A stretch of 23,770 nucleotides of DNA from contig CAUAEH010000029.1 in NCBI GenBank assembly GCA_958427975.1, positions 1-23,770 of the forward strand, read 5' to 3'. Each line of letters starts with the position of its first letter. Within the stretch, counting starts at the first letter, position 1. This DNA comes from an uncultured Collinsella sp. (GTDB lineage Bacteria > Actinomycetota > Coriobacteriia > Coriobacteriales > Coriobacteriaceae). The position numbers were made by a program, and so were the translations under genes. Below the pieces are notes generated by a model, which was not told where the DNA came from, ran no database searches, and saw nothing but the letters and a program-made list of their open reading frames with translations. Below are positions 1-6,341 of the stretch, piece by piece.

Positions 1-431
1 TCCTCGGTGAGCTCCTCATCGCGCTCGAGCTTGTTGTTGAAGTCGCGACGGATGTTACGGATGGACACCTTGGCCTGCTCGGCGTACTCGCGGCACTCCT
101 TGACGAGCTCGCGACGACGCTCCTCGGTGGGAGCCGGGAACGGCAGACGAACGACGGTGCCATCGGAGTTGGGGGTAATACCCAGATCGGAAGCGCCGAT
201 GGCCTTGACGATAGCGTTAATGAGTGCCTTGTCCCACGGCTCGATGAGCAGCATGTGGGCCTCGGGGGTCTTGACGGCGGCAACCTGCGTGACCGGCGTG
301 GGAACACCGTAATAATCGACGGTGATGTCGGACAGAATGTTGGCATTGGCGCGGCCGGTACGGACCTTGGAGAAGTTATGCTTGAGGGACTCGAGCGACT
401 TGTCCATATGGGCGGTGATGTTCTCTGCCAT
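1..431 (-). CDS. frr: Ribosome recycling factor (3' end cut by window edge)
   Basis: Ribosome recycling factor splits post-termination 70S complexes together with EF-G. The visible 143 codons start MAENITAHMDKSLESLKHNF and contain the RRF signatures KVRTGRANANIL, the VPTPVTQVA segment and the helical region RNIRRDFNNKLERDEE. About 40 residues of the usual ~185 lie beyond base 1. The ATG at 431 is preceded by a perfect AGGAGG (439-444 on the plus strand) with a 7-nt spacer. That Shine-Dalgarno lies inside the last codons of pyrH, whose stop is at 434-436, so only 2 nt separate stop and start and translation is probably coupled. The pyrH-frr order is the common bacterial arrangement downstream of rpsB-tsf. 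Identification is secure; the C-terminus cannot be checked. Confidence 0.97.
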   Translation of the reverse strand, partial: MAENITAHMDKSLESLKHNFSKVRTGRANANILSDITVDYYGVPTPVTQVAAVKTPEAHMLLIEPWDKALINAIVKAIGASDLGITPNSDGTVVRLPFPAPTEERRRELVKECREYAEQAKVSIRNIRRDFNNKLERDEELTE

Positions 432-433
432 GC

Positions 434-1156
434 TTAATCCTCCTGATAGACGAGCGTGCCGACGGGCTCACCCGAAAGCGCGCGCTTGACGGTGTCCTCG
501 CCATCGATGTTGAGGACCAAAATCGGCATACGGTTATCCTGGCACAGTGCCGTAGCCGTGGAATCCATAACCTGCAGACCGCGGACGAGAACCTCGTGAT
601 AGGTAATCTTGTCAAAGCGGACAGCATCGGCGCACTTGACGGGATCCTTGTCGTAGATGCCGTCAACCTTGGTGGCTTTAATCAGAATCTCGGCACCGAT
701 CTCGCACGCACGAAGAGCCGCGGCAGTGTCAGTCGTAAAGTACGGATTGCCCGAACCGGCGGCAAAAATAACGACGTTGCCCTTGGAAAGGTGGTTGATG
801 GCACGACGGCGAATATAGGGCTCGCAGATCTCGTTCATCTGGATAGCGCTCATGACGCGGCAGGGAACATCGTTGTGCTCGAAGGCATCCTGCAGGGCGA
901 GCGCGTTCATAACGGTTGCCAGCATGCCCATGTAGTCGGCCTGAGCACGCTCCATGCCACCGGCAGCGCCGGCCATGCCGCGGAAAATATTACCGCCGCC
1001 GACAACGACGCCGACCTCATGGCCAACGGCGAGCAGCTCCTTGACCTGCTTGGCAAGATGGTCGGTAACCTTGGGGTCGATGCCATATTGGCCGTCGCCC
1101 ATCAGTGCTTCGCCGGAAAGCTTAAGAAGCACGCGTTTATATCGGATGTCGGACAA
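434..1156 (-). CDS. pyrH: UMP kinase
   Basis: Hexameric UMP kinase of the amino-acid kinase fold; it phosphorylates UMP to UDP in pyrimidine nucleotide synthesis. The 240-residue product has normal length. Visible motifs are the N-terminal KRVLLKLSGEALMG (residues 7-20), the glycine-rich GGGNIFRG (53-60), and GSGNPYFTTDTAAALRA (134-150), which binds nucleotide. The start is a TTG (MSDIRYKR). It is chosen because AGGAGG at 1163-1168 lies 6 nt upstream and no in-frame ATG exists near the N-terminal strand. The gene follows the tsf terminator and runs into frr with a 2-nt gap. I found no convincing promoter between 1157 and 1215, so expression may come from read-through or a weak start in the AT-rich stretch 1171-1196. 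Confidence 0.97.
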   Translation of the reverse strand: MSDIRYKRVLLKLSGEALMGDGQYGIDPKVTDHLAKQVKELLAVGHEVGVVVGGGNIFRGMAGAAGGMERAQADYMGMLATVMNALALQDAFEHNDVPCRVMSAIQMNEICEPYIRRRAINHLSKGNVVIFAAGSGNPYFTTDTAAALRACEIGAEILIKATKVDGIYDKDPVKCADAVRFDKITYHEVLVRGLQVMDSTATALCQDNRMPILVLNIDGEDTVKRALSGEPVGTLVYQED

Positions 1157-1196
1157 AGCAATCCTCCTTTAATTAGACTCTCAATATGATATCAAA

Positions 1197-1212
1197 GGCT
1201 CTCATAAGAGCC
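1197..1212 (-). other. Small hairpin in the pyrH leader
   Basis: Perfect 6-bp inverted repeat (ggctct / agagcc) around a 4-nt loop, immediately downstream of the U-tract of the tsf terminator and about 40 nt before the pyrH start. It is followed on the minus strand by only three T residues, so it is not a good terminator by itself. It could be a second weak stop or a 5' element of the pyrH mRNA. Confidence 0.4.
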
Positions 1213-1214
1213 AT

Positions 1215-1250
1215 GAAAAAGCAGGCTGTGAGTAAAACCCACAGCCTGCT
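1215..1250 (-). terminator. Rho-independent terminator after tsf
   Basis: An 11-bp perfect stem (1220-1230 with 1240-1250) encloses a 9-nt loop and is followed on the minus strand by a run of five T residues. It lies 24 nt past the tsf stop and separates the rpsB-tsf transcript from pyrH-frr. Confidence 0.9.
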
Positions 1251-1273
1251 CATTACCAGCTACAAGAGCTTAT

Positions 1274-2143
1274 TTACTCGCCACGGACCAGACGGTCAAA
1301 GGCAACGACGGTAATGGTGTCGCCGAGCTCCTTGGAGACCTGCTCAGCGTACTTCTTGATGGTGAGGGAGCTGTCCTTGATGAACTCCTGCTCGGTGAGC
1401 ACGGACTGCTTGTAGAACTTCTCCAGACGGCCGACAGCCATCTTCTCCTGAATAGCCTCGGGCTTGCCGGACTCGGCAGCCTGAGCCATGTAGATCTGCT
1501 TCTCGTGCTCGACGGTCTCAGCCGGAACCTGATCGCGGGTAGCGCAGATCGGGGCGACGGCGGCAACCTGAAGCGCAACGTCGTGAGCAAAGGTCTTGAA
1601 GGACTCAGCCTGAGCGGTCTCGGCCTTCTCGAAAGCGAACTCGACGAGAACGCCGATCTTACCACCCATGTGGATGTAAGAAGCAAGAGCGCCGTTCTCG
1701 GCCTTGCGGGCGGCGAAACGGGAGATCTTCATGTTCTCGCCCATGATGTGAATCATCTCGGTGAGCTCGGAGGAAACGGTCTCCTCGCCCATCGGCTTCT
1801 CGAGCAGAGCGTCGACGTCAGCAGGCTCGGTGGTAGCGACAACCTCAGCGACCTTGGAAGCAAAGCCAGTGAACTTGGCGTTGGAGCCAACGAAGTCGGT
1901 CTCGCAGGAGAGCTCGAGCAGAGCGCCGGTCTTGCCATCCTCGGAGACGAACGCGGCGACAGCGCCCTCGTTGGTCTCACGGCCAGCCTTCTTGGCAGCC
2001 TTGGCAAGGCCGTTCTTACGCAGAACGTCGACAGCGGCGTCCATGTCGCCGTCAGCCTCGACGAGAGCCTTCTTGCACTCCATCATCGGGGAGTCGGTCA
2101 TCTCGCGGAGCTGCTTGACCATAGCGGCGGTAATCTGGGCCAT
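1274..2143 (-). CDS. tsf: Translation elongation factor Ts
   Basis: EF-Ts is the guanine-nucleotide exchange factor of EF-Tu. The product of 289 residues begins MAQITAAMVKQLREMTDSPM with the UBA-like N-terminal domain and carries the EF-Tu-contacting TDFV motif at residues 82-85 in ELSCETDFV. The core and dimerisation regions follow, ending VVAFDRLVRGE. The ATG at 2143 is chosen because AAGGA lies 6 nt upstream. A TTG 15 nt further up would put the Shine-Dalgarno inside the gene. tsf follows rpsB with a 45-nt gap that has no promoter or terminator, so the two form the usual rpsB-tsf unit, closed by the terminator at 1215-1250. Confidence 0.97.
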   Translation of the reverse strand: MAQITAAMVKQLREMTDSPMMECKKALVEADGDMDAAVDVLRKNGLAKAAKKAGRETNEGAVAAFVSEDGKTGALLELSCETDFVGSNAKFTGFASKVAEVVATTEPADVDALLEKPMGEETVSSELTEMIHIMGENMKISRFAARKAENGALASYIHMGGKIGVLVEFAFEKAETAQAESFKTFAHDVALQVAAVAPICATRDQVPAETVEHEKQIYMAQAAESGKPEAIQEKMAVGRLEKFYKQSVLTEQEFIKDSSLTIKKYAEQVSKELGDTITVVAFDRLVRGE

Positions 2144-2188
2144 TGTGGTTCCTTTCAAAGAGATGAAAAAGAATTAACTAAGACTGAT

Positions 2189-2917
2189 TTACTCGGCCTT
2201 GGGCTCAGCGGCCATCTCGGCCTCGGAGACCTGCTCCTTGCCGGAGCCAGCGAGGCAGGCGTCAGCCATGAGCTCGCACATAAGGGTGACAGCGGAGATA
2301 GCGTCATCGTTGCAGGGGATGCCGTACTCGACCTCGTCGGGATCGGAGTTGGTGTCGATCAGAGCGACGACGGGGATGTTCAGGCGCTGAGCCTCCTTGA
2401 TGGCGTTCTCCTCGCGCTTGGTGTCGATGACGAAGAGAGCCTGGGGCAGACCCTTCATGTCGCGAGCGCCACCGAGGTTGGTCTGGAGCTTGGTGAGCTC
2501 CTTGCCGAGAACAGCCTGCTCCTTCTTGGGCAGAACAGCCATGCGGCCGTCCTCGACCATGGCCTCGAGCTCCTCCATGCGGTTGATGCGGGAGCGGATG
2601 GTGACGAAGTTGGTCAGCATACCGCCGAGCCAACGCTGGTTGATGTAGGGCATGTTGGCGCGCTCAGCAGCGTTCTTGACGGCCTCCTGAGCCTGCTTCT
2701 TGGTGCCGACGAACAGCACGTTGCCACCCTTGGCGACGTTCTTGACGAAGGTGTAGGCCTGGTCGGCGTCGAGGATGGTCTGCTTGAGGTCGAGGATGTA
2801 GATGCCGTTGCGCTCACCGAAGATGAACGGCTTCATCTTGGGGTTCCAGCGACGGGTCTGGTGACCGAAGTGGCAGCCGGCCTCGAGCAGGGTGCGGATA
2901 TTAATCTTGGTAGCCAT
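2189..2917 (-). CDS. rpsB: 30S ribosomal protein S2
   Basis: Small-subunit protein S2, which joins the 30S late and binds near the 16S rRNA head-platform junction. The 242-residue product has the family N-terminus MATKINIRTLLEAGCHFGHQ, then RRWNPKMKPFIF, the NQRWLGGMLTNF motif, and IPVVALIDTNSDPDEVEYGI near the C-terminus, followed by a short acidic and alanine-rich tail. ATG at 2917 has AGGAGG (2924-2929) at a 6-nt distance. It is the first gene of the rpsB-tsf unit, with a strong promoter at 3059-3087 and a leader of about 135 nt. S2 autoregulates its operon through the leader in Proteobacteria; whether this leader works in that way is inference. Confidence 0.98.
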   Translation of the reverse strand: MATKINIRTLLEAGCHFGHQTRRWNPKMKPFIFGERNGIYILDLKQTILDADQAYTFVKNVAKGGNVLFVGTKKQAQEAVKNAAERANMPYINQRWLGGMLTNFVTIRSRINRMEELEAMVEDGRMAVLPKKEQAVLGKELTKLQTNLGGARDMKGLPQALFVIDTKREENAIKEAQRLNIPVVALIDTNSDPDEVEYGIPCNDDAISAVTLMCELMADACLAGSGKEQVSEAEMAAEPKAE

Positions 2918-2918
2918 G

Positions 2919-3035
2919 TTAAACCTCCTGTGGTTTGCCTCCGCGCGGGGTCATCCTCCAAAACCAACCCGGACATGTGCTACCAAAGCCCGGGCACCAC
3001 GGTATGAAGTAGCCGCGCGTGCGTGATAAAAACAT
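2919..3035 (-). CDS. Possible 38-codon leader ORF before rpsB
   Basis: An ATG-initiated ORF starts about 18 nt after the predicted rpsB transcription start. Its TAA is separated from the rpsB ATG by one nucleotide, and the rpsB Shine-Dalgarno lies within its final codons. The predicted peptide begins MFLSRTRGYFIPW and is rich in Trp, Gly, Cys and Pro. I see no good Shine-Dalgarno in front of it and recognise no family. The stop-start arrangement would allow translational coupling, but a chance ORF across a structured leader is equally possible. Confidence 0.2.
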   Translation of the reverse strand: MFLSRTRGYFIPWCPGFGSTCPGWFWRMTPRGGKPQEV

Positions 3036-3053
3036 GTTGCCGTGAAGCAACCC
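2932..3053 (-). promoter_or_regulatory. Structured 5' leader of rpsB-tsf mRNA
   Basis: Between the predicted start of transcription and the rpsB Shine-Dalgarno the minus strand can form three stems. A 5'-terminal hairpin has gttgc at 3036-3040 pairing with gcaac at 3047-3051. A 7-bp stem with one G-U pair joins 2968-2974 to 2988-2994. A GGTTT/AAACC stem joins 2961-2965 to 2932-2936 just ahead of AGGAGG. Ribosomal-protein leaders often bind their own protein; a role as an S2 binding site is possible but unproven here. Confidence 0.4.
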
Positions 3054-3058
3054 GATGA

Positions 3059-3087
3059 ATGATAGCAGGAATGCCTCTTCCTGCCAA
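3059..3087 (-). promoter_or_regulatory. Promoter of rpsB-tsf
   Basis: On the minus strand the -35 TTGGCA (3082-3087) and -10 TATCAT (3059-3064) each match the sigma-70 consensus at 5 of 6 positions and are separated by 17 bp. Transcription should start near 3052-3053. The spacer is almost entirely a 7-bp perfect inverted repeat (see separate entry). Confidence 0.75.
3065..3084. repeat. Inverted repeat in the rpsB promoter spacer
   Basis: The arms gcaggaa (3065-3071) and ttcctgc (3078-3084) are perfect inverted repeats around 6 nt. They fill the spacer and touch both promoter hexamers, a position suited to a repressor or MerR-type activator. No regulator is identified. Confidence 0.5.
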
Positions 3088-3096
3088 CCCGCAATC

Positions 3097-3118
3097 AAAA
3101 CCACACACCTGAGTGCGG
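3097..3118 (-). terminator. Candidate weak terminator after xerC
   Basis: A 6-bp stem with one G-U pair (3113-3118 with 3101-3106) and 6-nt loop is followed on the minus strand by TTTTG. It lies about 20 nt past the xerC stop and just before the rpsB promoter, the right place to close the yraN-xerC operon. The stem is short. Confidence 0.45.
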
Positions 3119-3136
3119 CGCGGGACGTCCCAGCCA

Positions 3137-4057
3137 CTATTCGCCGCGGGGATGGGCTTGAGCCACAGCCCGCTTAAGCCGATCGGGTGTGAGATGCGTG
3201 TAGATCTGCGTCGTGGACAGGCTCGCATGACCTAGCAGCTCTTGAACCGAGCGCAGGTCCGCACCGCCCTCGAGCAAGTCGGTCGCAAAGGTATGGCGCA
3301 TCGCATGCGGGGCGATGTCAGCCGGAATGCCGGCGAGCGTCGCCAGCGTATGGAACCGCCGCCGGAGCATCGCGGCGCTCATGCGATTGCCGCGCGCCGA
3401 TATAAGCAGCGGATGCGGCCCGGTAGCGAGGTCGCGGCGCTTTGTCCGAGCGAGCAACTCCGGCCTCCCCTCTTCAATATAGAGACGCGTCACATCGAGC
3501 GCACGACGATACAGAGGAACGATGCGCTCCTTGCTTCCCTTGCCCCACAGGCGCAGCGTGCGCTCGGACCATGAGATGGATTCCACATTGAGCGCCGCAA
3601 GCTCTGAGATGCGGGCACCCGAGGCATAGAGCAACTCGAGCATCGCCGCATCGCGCAGTCCCGCGGGTGTTGAGGTATCAGGCGTCTTGAGCAGCGCCTC
3701 GACCTGCTGGGTCGTAAGGACGCCCGGCAGGTCACGCGGCAGCTTGGGCGACGCGATCGCCGAGACCGCATCGCCCTCGACAATCCCCTCGGCTGCCATC
3801 CAGCGATAGAGAGATCGGATAGCCGACAGGTGCGCCGCAAGCGTTCGGGGAGCCACCTGCTCACGCGAAAGCTCGGCAAGATAGCGACGAATGGTGCGCA
3901 CGTCGGCAGCGAAAGCATCAATATCCTCGCGCTCGCACCAGGCAGCAAAGCGCTCTAGCCTCGAGCCATAGGCCGTCACCGTGTTGGGAGAAAGCCCCTC
4001 AACGCGTGCGATATAGGCGATAAAAGAGTCGACGGTGTCGTACAGGTCAAAGGCTAT
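3137..4057 (-). CDS. xerC: Tyrosine recombinase XerC, apparent ATA start
   Basis: Site-specific recombinase that resolves chromosome dimers at dif. Numbered from the ATA at 4057 (306 residues), the catalytic set is complete: R149 in GARISEL, K173 in GKGSKER, H251 and R254 in HAMRH, H277 in GHAS, and nucleophile Y286 in QIYTH. E. coli XerD has R148 and K172, so this start gives the expected register. The first conventional in-frame start, GTG at 3979, would remove 26 residues, including the family-typical VDSFIAYIARVEGLSPN segment of the core-binding domain. No in-frame ATG, GTG or TTG lies between 3979 and at least 60 nt upstream of the ATA. A GGAGG at 4067-4071 lies 9 nt upstream of the ATA, which overlaps the trmFO TAG as ATAG. 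Naming XerC rather than XerD rests on the trmFO-xerC neighbourhood seen in Bacillus. Start moderately sure; function sure. Confidence 0.9.
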   Translation of the reverse strand: MAFDLYDTVDSFIAYIARVEGLSPNTVTAYGSRLERFAAWCEREDIDAFAADVRTIRRYLAELSREQVAPRTLAAHLSAIRSLYRWMAAEGIVEGDAVSAIASPKLPRDLPGVLTTQQVEALLKTPDTSTPAGLRDAAMLELLYASGARISELAALNVESISWSERTLRLWGKGSKERIVPLYRRALDVTRLYIEEGRPELLARTKRRDLATGPHPLLISARGNRMSAAMLRRRFHTLATLAGIPADIAPHAMRHTFATDLLEGGADLRSVQELLGHASLSTTQIYTHLTPDRLKRAVAQAHPRGE

Positions 4058-5391
4058 GACCGGTCGCCTCCAAACAAGTCGGAACGCGTGGCCAAGTAGG
4101 CATCGAGGGCCTCGAGCGCACGGTCCGCATAGGCCTGATAGCGGTCGCGCTTGCTGCGGCGCTTACCATCCTCGAGTGGCGGCACCAGGCCAAAGTTGAC
4201 ATGCATGGGCTGGTAGCCCACGGTGGCAGGATCGGTCGCATAGCCCACGAGCGCGCCCAGGGCGCCCACACGGGGCAACTCGACGCCCGCGGCGCCGATA
4301 GCCTCGGCATAGGTGTTGAGCGCCGCGAGCAGACCGGTCGCCACGGCTTCCATGTACCCCTCGGTGCCGGTGATCTGACCGGCCAGGCGCACGCCGGTAC
4401 CAGGCACGGCAAAGGTGCCATCGAGCACGTGCGGGGCGTCGACAAAGGTATTGCGGTGCATGACGCCGTAGCGGAAGAACTCAGCGTTCTCCAGGCCCGG
4501 CACCATATGGAAGACGCGCTTCTGCTCGCCAAAGGTCAGGTTGGTCTGGAAGCCCACCAGGTTATAGGCGGTCTTCTCCTTGTTCTCGGCACGCAGCTGA
4601 ATCGCCGCCCAAGGGCGACGTCCGGTACGCGGGTCGGTGAGGCCGACGGGCTTCATGGCGCCAAAGCGAATGGCGTCCTTGCCGGTGCGCGCAACCTCCT
4701 CGGCAGGCTGGCAGGCCTGGAACAGATCGCCGCCCTCAAAATCCTTGAGCACCACGCGGTCGGCCGTGGTAAGCGCCTCGATAAAGGCCTCGTACTCCTC
4801 CTTATTGAGCGGAGCGTTGAGATAGTCGCCGCTCCCCTGCTCCTCGTAGCGCGACTGCGAGAACAGCACGTCCATATCGAGCGTGGAGGCATCGACGATC
4901 GGCGCCGCGGCATCGAAGAACGCAAGGGCGTCGCCACCGACGAGCTTCATGACCTCTTCGCTCAGCGCCGGCGAGCACAAGGGGCCGGCGGCAATGACCA
5001 CGTGACCCTCGGGAATCTGCGTGACCTCGCCGTGAATGATCTCGATATTGGGACGGGCGGCAACCTCGGCCTCGACAAGCTCGGAAAACTTGACGCGGTC
5101 GACCGCCAGGGCGCCACCGGCGGGAACAGCCGCGCGATGGGCGCAATCGAGCAGCACCGAACCCATGCGCTCGAGCTCGGCTTTTAGTAGGCCAGCAGCG
5201 GAATCTGGACGGGTCGACTTAAACGAATTGGAGCAGACGAGCTCTGCCAGGTGATCGGTATGGTGAGCCGGGGAGCTCACCTGGGGGCGCATCTCGCACA
5301 GCTTTACGGCAAACCCACGGTCTGCCAGCTGGATCGCGCATTCCGAACCCGCCAGACCGCCACCGATAACCGTCACCTGATCGAACTGCAT
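4054..5391 (-). CDS. trmFO: tRNA (uracil-54-C5)-methyltransferase, folate-dependent
   Basis: FAD- and methylenetetrahydrofolate-dependent enzyme making 5-methyluridine at position 54 of tRNA. The 445-residue product has the FAD-binding GGGLAGSE at residues 10-17, the conserved cysteine C53 in ELVCSNSFKST and C227 in FQACQPAEE. These match the two functional cysteines of Bacillus TrmFO (C53 and C226). GTGVRLAGQITGTEGYMEA follows in the C-terminal half. ATG at 5391 is preferred over a TTG 6 nt upstream because AGGTG lies 7 nt before the ATG. It follows dprA by 14 nt and its TAG overlaps the proposed ATA start of xerC. In Bacillus topA lies between dprA and trmFO; here it does not. Confidence 0.96.
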   Translation of the reverse strand: MQFDQVTVIGGGLAGSECAIQLADRGFAVKLCEMRPQVSSPAHHTDHLAELVCSNSFKSTRPDSAAGLLKAELERMGSVLLDCAHRAAVPAGGALAVDRVKFSELVEAEVAARPNIEIIHGEVTQIPEGHVVIAAGPLCSPALSEEVMKLVGGDALAFFDAAAPIVDASTLDMDVLFSQSRYEEQGSGDYLNAPLNKEEYEAFIEALTTADRVVLKDFEGGDLFQACQPAEEVARTGKDAIRFGAMKPVGLTDPRTGRRPWAAIQLRAENKEKTAYNLVGFQTNLTFGEQKRVFHMVPGLENAEFFRYGVMHRNTFVDAPHVLDGTFAVPGTGVRLAGQITGTEGYMEAVATGLLAALNTYAEAIGAAGVELPRVGALGALVGYATDPATVGYQPMHVNFGLVPPLEDGKRRSKRDRYQAYADRALEALDAYLATRSDLFGGDRS

Positions 5392-5405
5392 CTGCAAACA
5401 CCTTT

Positions 5406-6341
5406 CTAATTGACACGTTTTCCATTGTGACCGAAGGGCGTCTGGGCGTGAAGGGCAAACTTGGAGGGCGCATACCTTCCATCCATCATGCGCTCGATAA
5501 GGCCCTCGAGTTCAAGCGAACCCAAGAGTTTGAGTACGCCGACAGCATCGAGTGAGACGAGCGCCGCGATGTCGTCGACCTTGAGCGGAGAGGCGATGAG
5601 CGCATGCATCACGGTCTGCTGTGTTGGATTCAGGTCGGCAATGCCGGGAGCATCGGGGCGTGAGTAGCGCAGGGTGCCGTATATGCGAGAGATAGCCATC
5701 TCGATGGACTCCTCGTCGACAATGCAGCAGGCACCGTTCGCAATGAGGTAATTCGTGCCACGCGACTCGGGCGATAGGATCGACCCCGGCACGGCAAGAA
5801 GTTCGCGCCCCAAATCCATAGCAGCCTCGGCTGTGGAAAACGTCCCAGAAGGCATACCCGCCTCGGATACAAAGAGGGCTTGCGACAGGGCCGCGATTAC
5901 GCGATTGCGGCGCGGAAAGGCGAACTTGCGCGGACCCATGCCCCACGGAGAGATCGACACGACCGCGCCACCCGTATCAAGCGTGCGCGTAATCAGCCCC
6001 GCGCTCGAACGCGGGTAGACAACGTCGGCGCCCGTCCCCAGCACCACAACGTGTTTGCCGCCGGCGTTGACCGCAGCCCAACCCGAGGCCTGGTCACAAC
6101 CGACCGCACCGCCCGAAACTACCGTCACTCCCGCCTCAACCGCCACCTTCGCCGCAAGCTCTGCCACGGCAAGACCATACGGCGAGGCCTTTCGCGCACC
6201 GATGATGGAGAGCGCGGGCGTCGAAAGCGCCTCGGGGTTGCCGCGCACATAGAGCGTCTGAGGTACATCAGAAAGCTCCAAAACGGTCTCGGGATACAAC
6301 GCGTCACCTGGATGCAGCTCGAAGGTCCCCTCAGCCATCAT
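5406..6341 (-). CDS. dprA: DNA-processing protein DprA (Smf)
   Basis: DprA binds incoming single-stranded DNA and loads RecA during natural transformation. The 311-residue product has the Rossmann-type DprA domain: SIIGARKASPYG (residues 45-56), VVSGGAVGCDQASGW (74-88), AFPRRNRVIAALSQALFVSE (141-160) and RGTNYLIANGA (194-204). A C-terminal winged-helix region follows (about 240-300). Some positions differ from the usual motifs, for example GCDQAS where GIDxAA is typical. The start is one of two adjacent ATGs. The one at 6341 overlaps the comM stop as ATGA and has GGAGG 5 nt away; the next at 6338 has 8-nt spacing and is equally possible. A longer reading begins 156 nt upstream inside comM but lacks family similarity. 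It sits next to comM, also a transformation gene. Confidence 0.93.
   Translation of the reverse strand: MMAEGTFELHPGDALYPETVLELSDVPQTLYVRGNPEALSTPALSIIGARKASPYGLAVAELAAKVAVEAGVTVVSGGAVGCDQASGWAAVNAGGKHVVVLGTGADVVYPRSSAGLITRTLDTGGAVVSISPWGMGPRKFAFPRRNRVIAALSQALFVSEAGMPSGTFSTAEAAMDLGRELLAVPGSILSPESRGTNYLIANGACCIVDEESIEMAISRIYGTLRYSRPDAPGIADLNPTQQTVMHALIASPLKVDDIAALVSLDAVGVLKLLGSLELEGLIERMMDGRYAPSKFALHAQTPFGHNGKRVN

Noticed and set aside
1505..3007. 500-codon plus-strand frame antisense to tsf and rpsB
   Set aside because: It spans two well-identified genes and their gap; the predicted protein is Leu/Gly/Val-rich low complexity with no family features.
3137..3979. GTG 3979 as the xerC start
   Set aside because: It removes the conserved first helix of the core-binding domain and has no well-spaced Shine-Dalgarno; the ATA at 4057 fits family length better.
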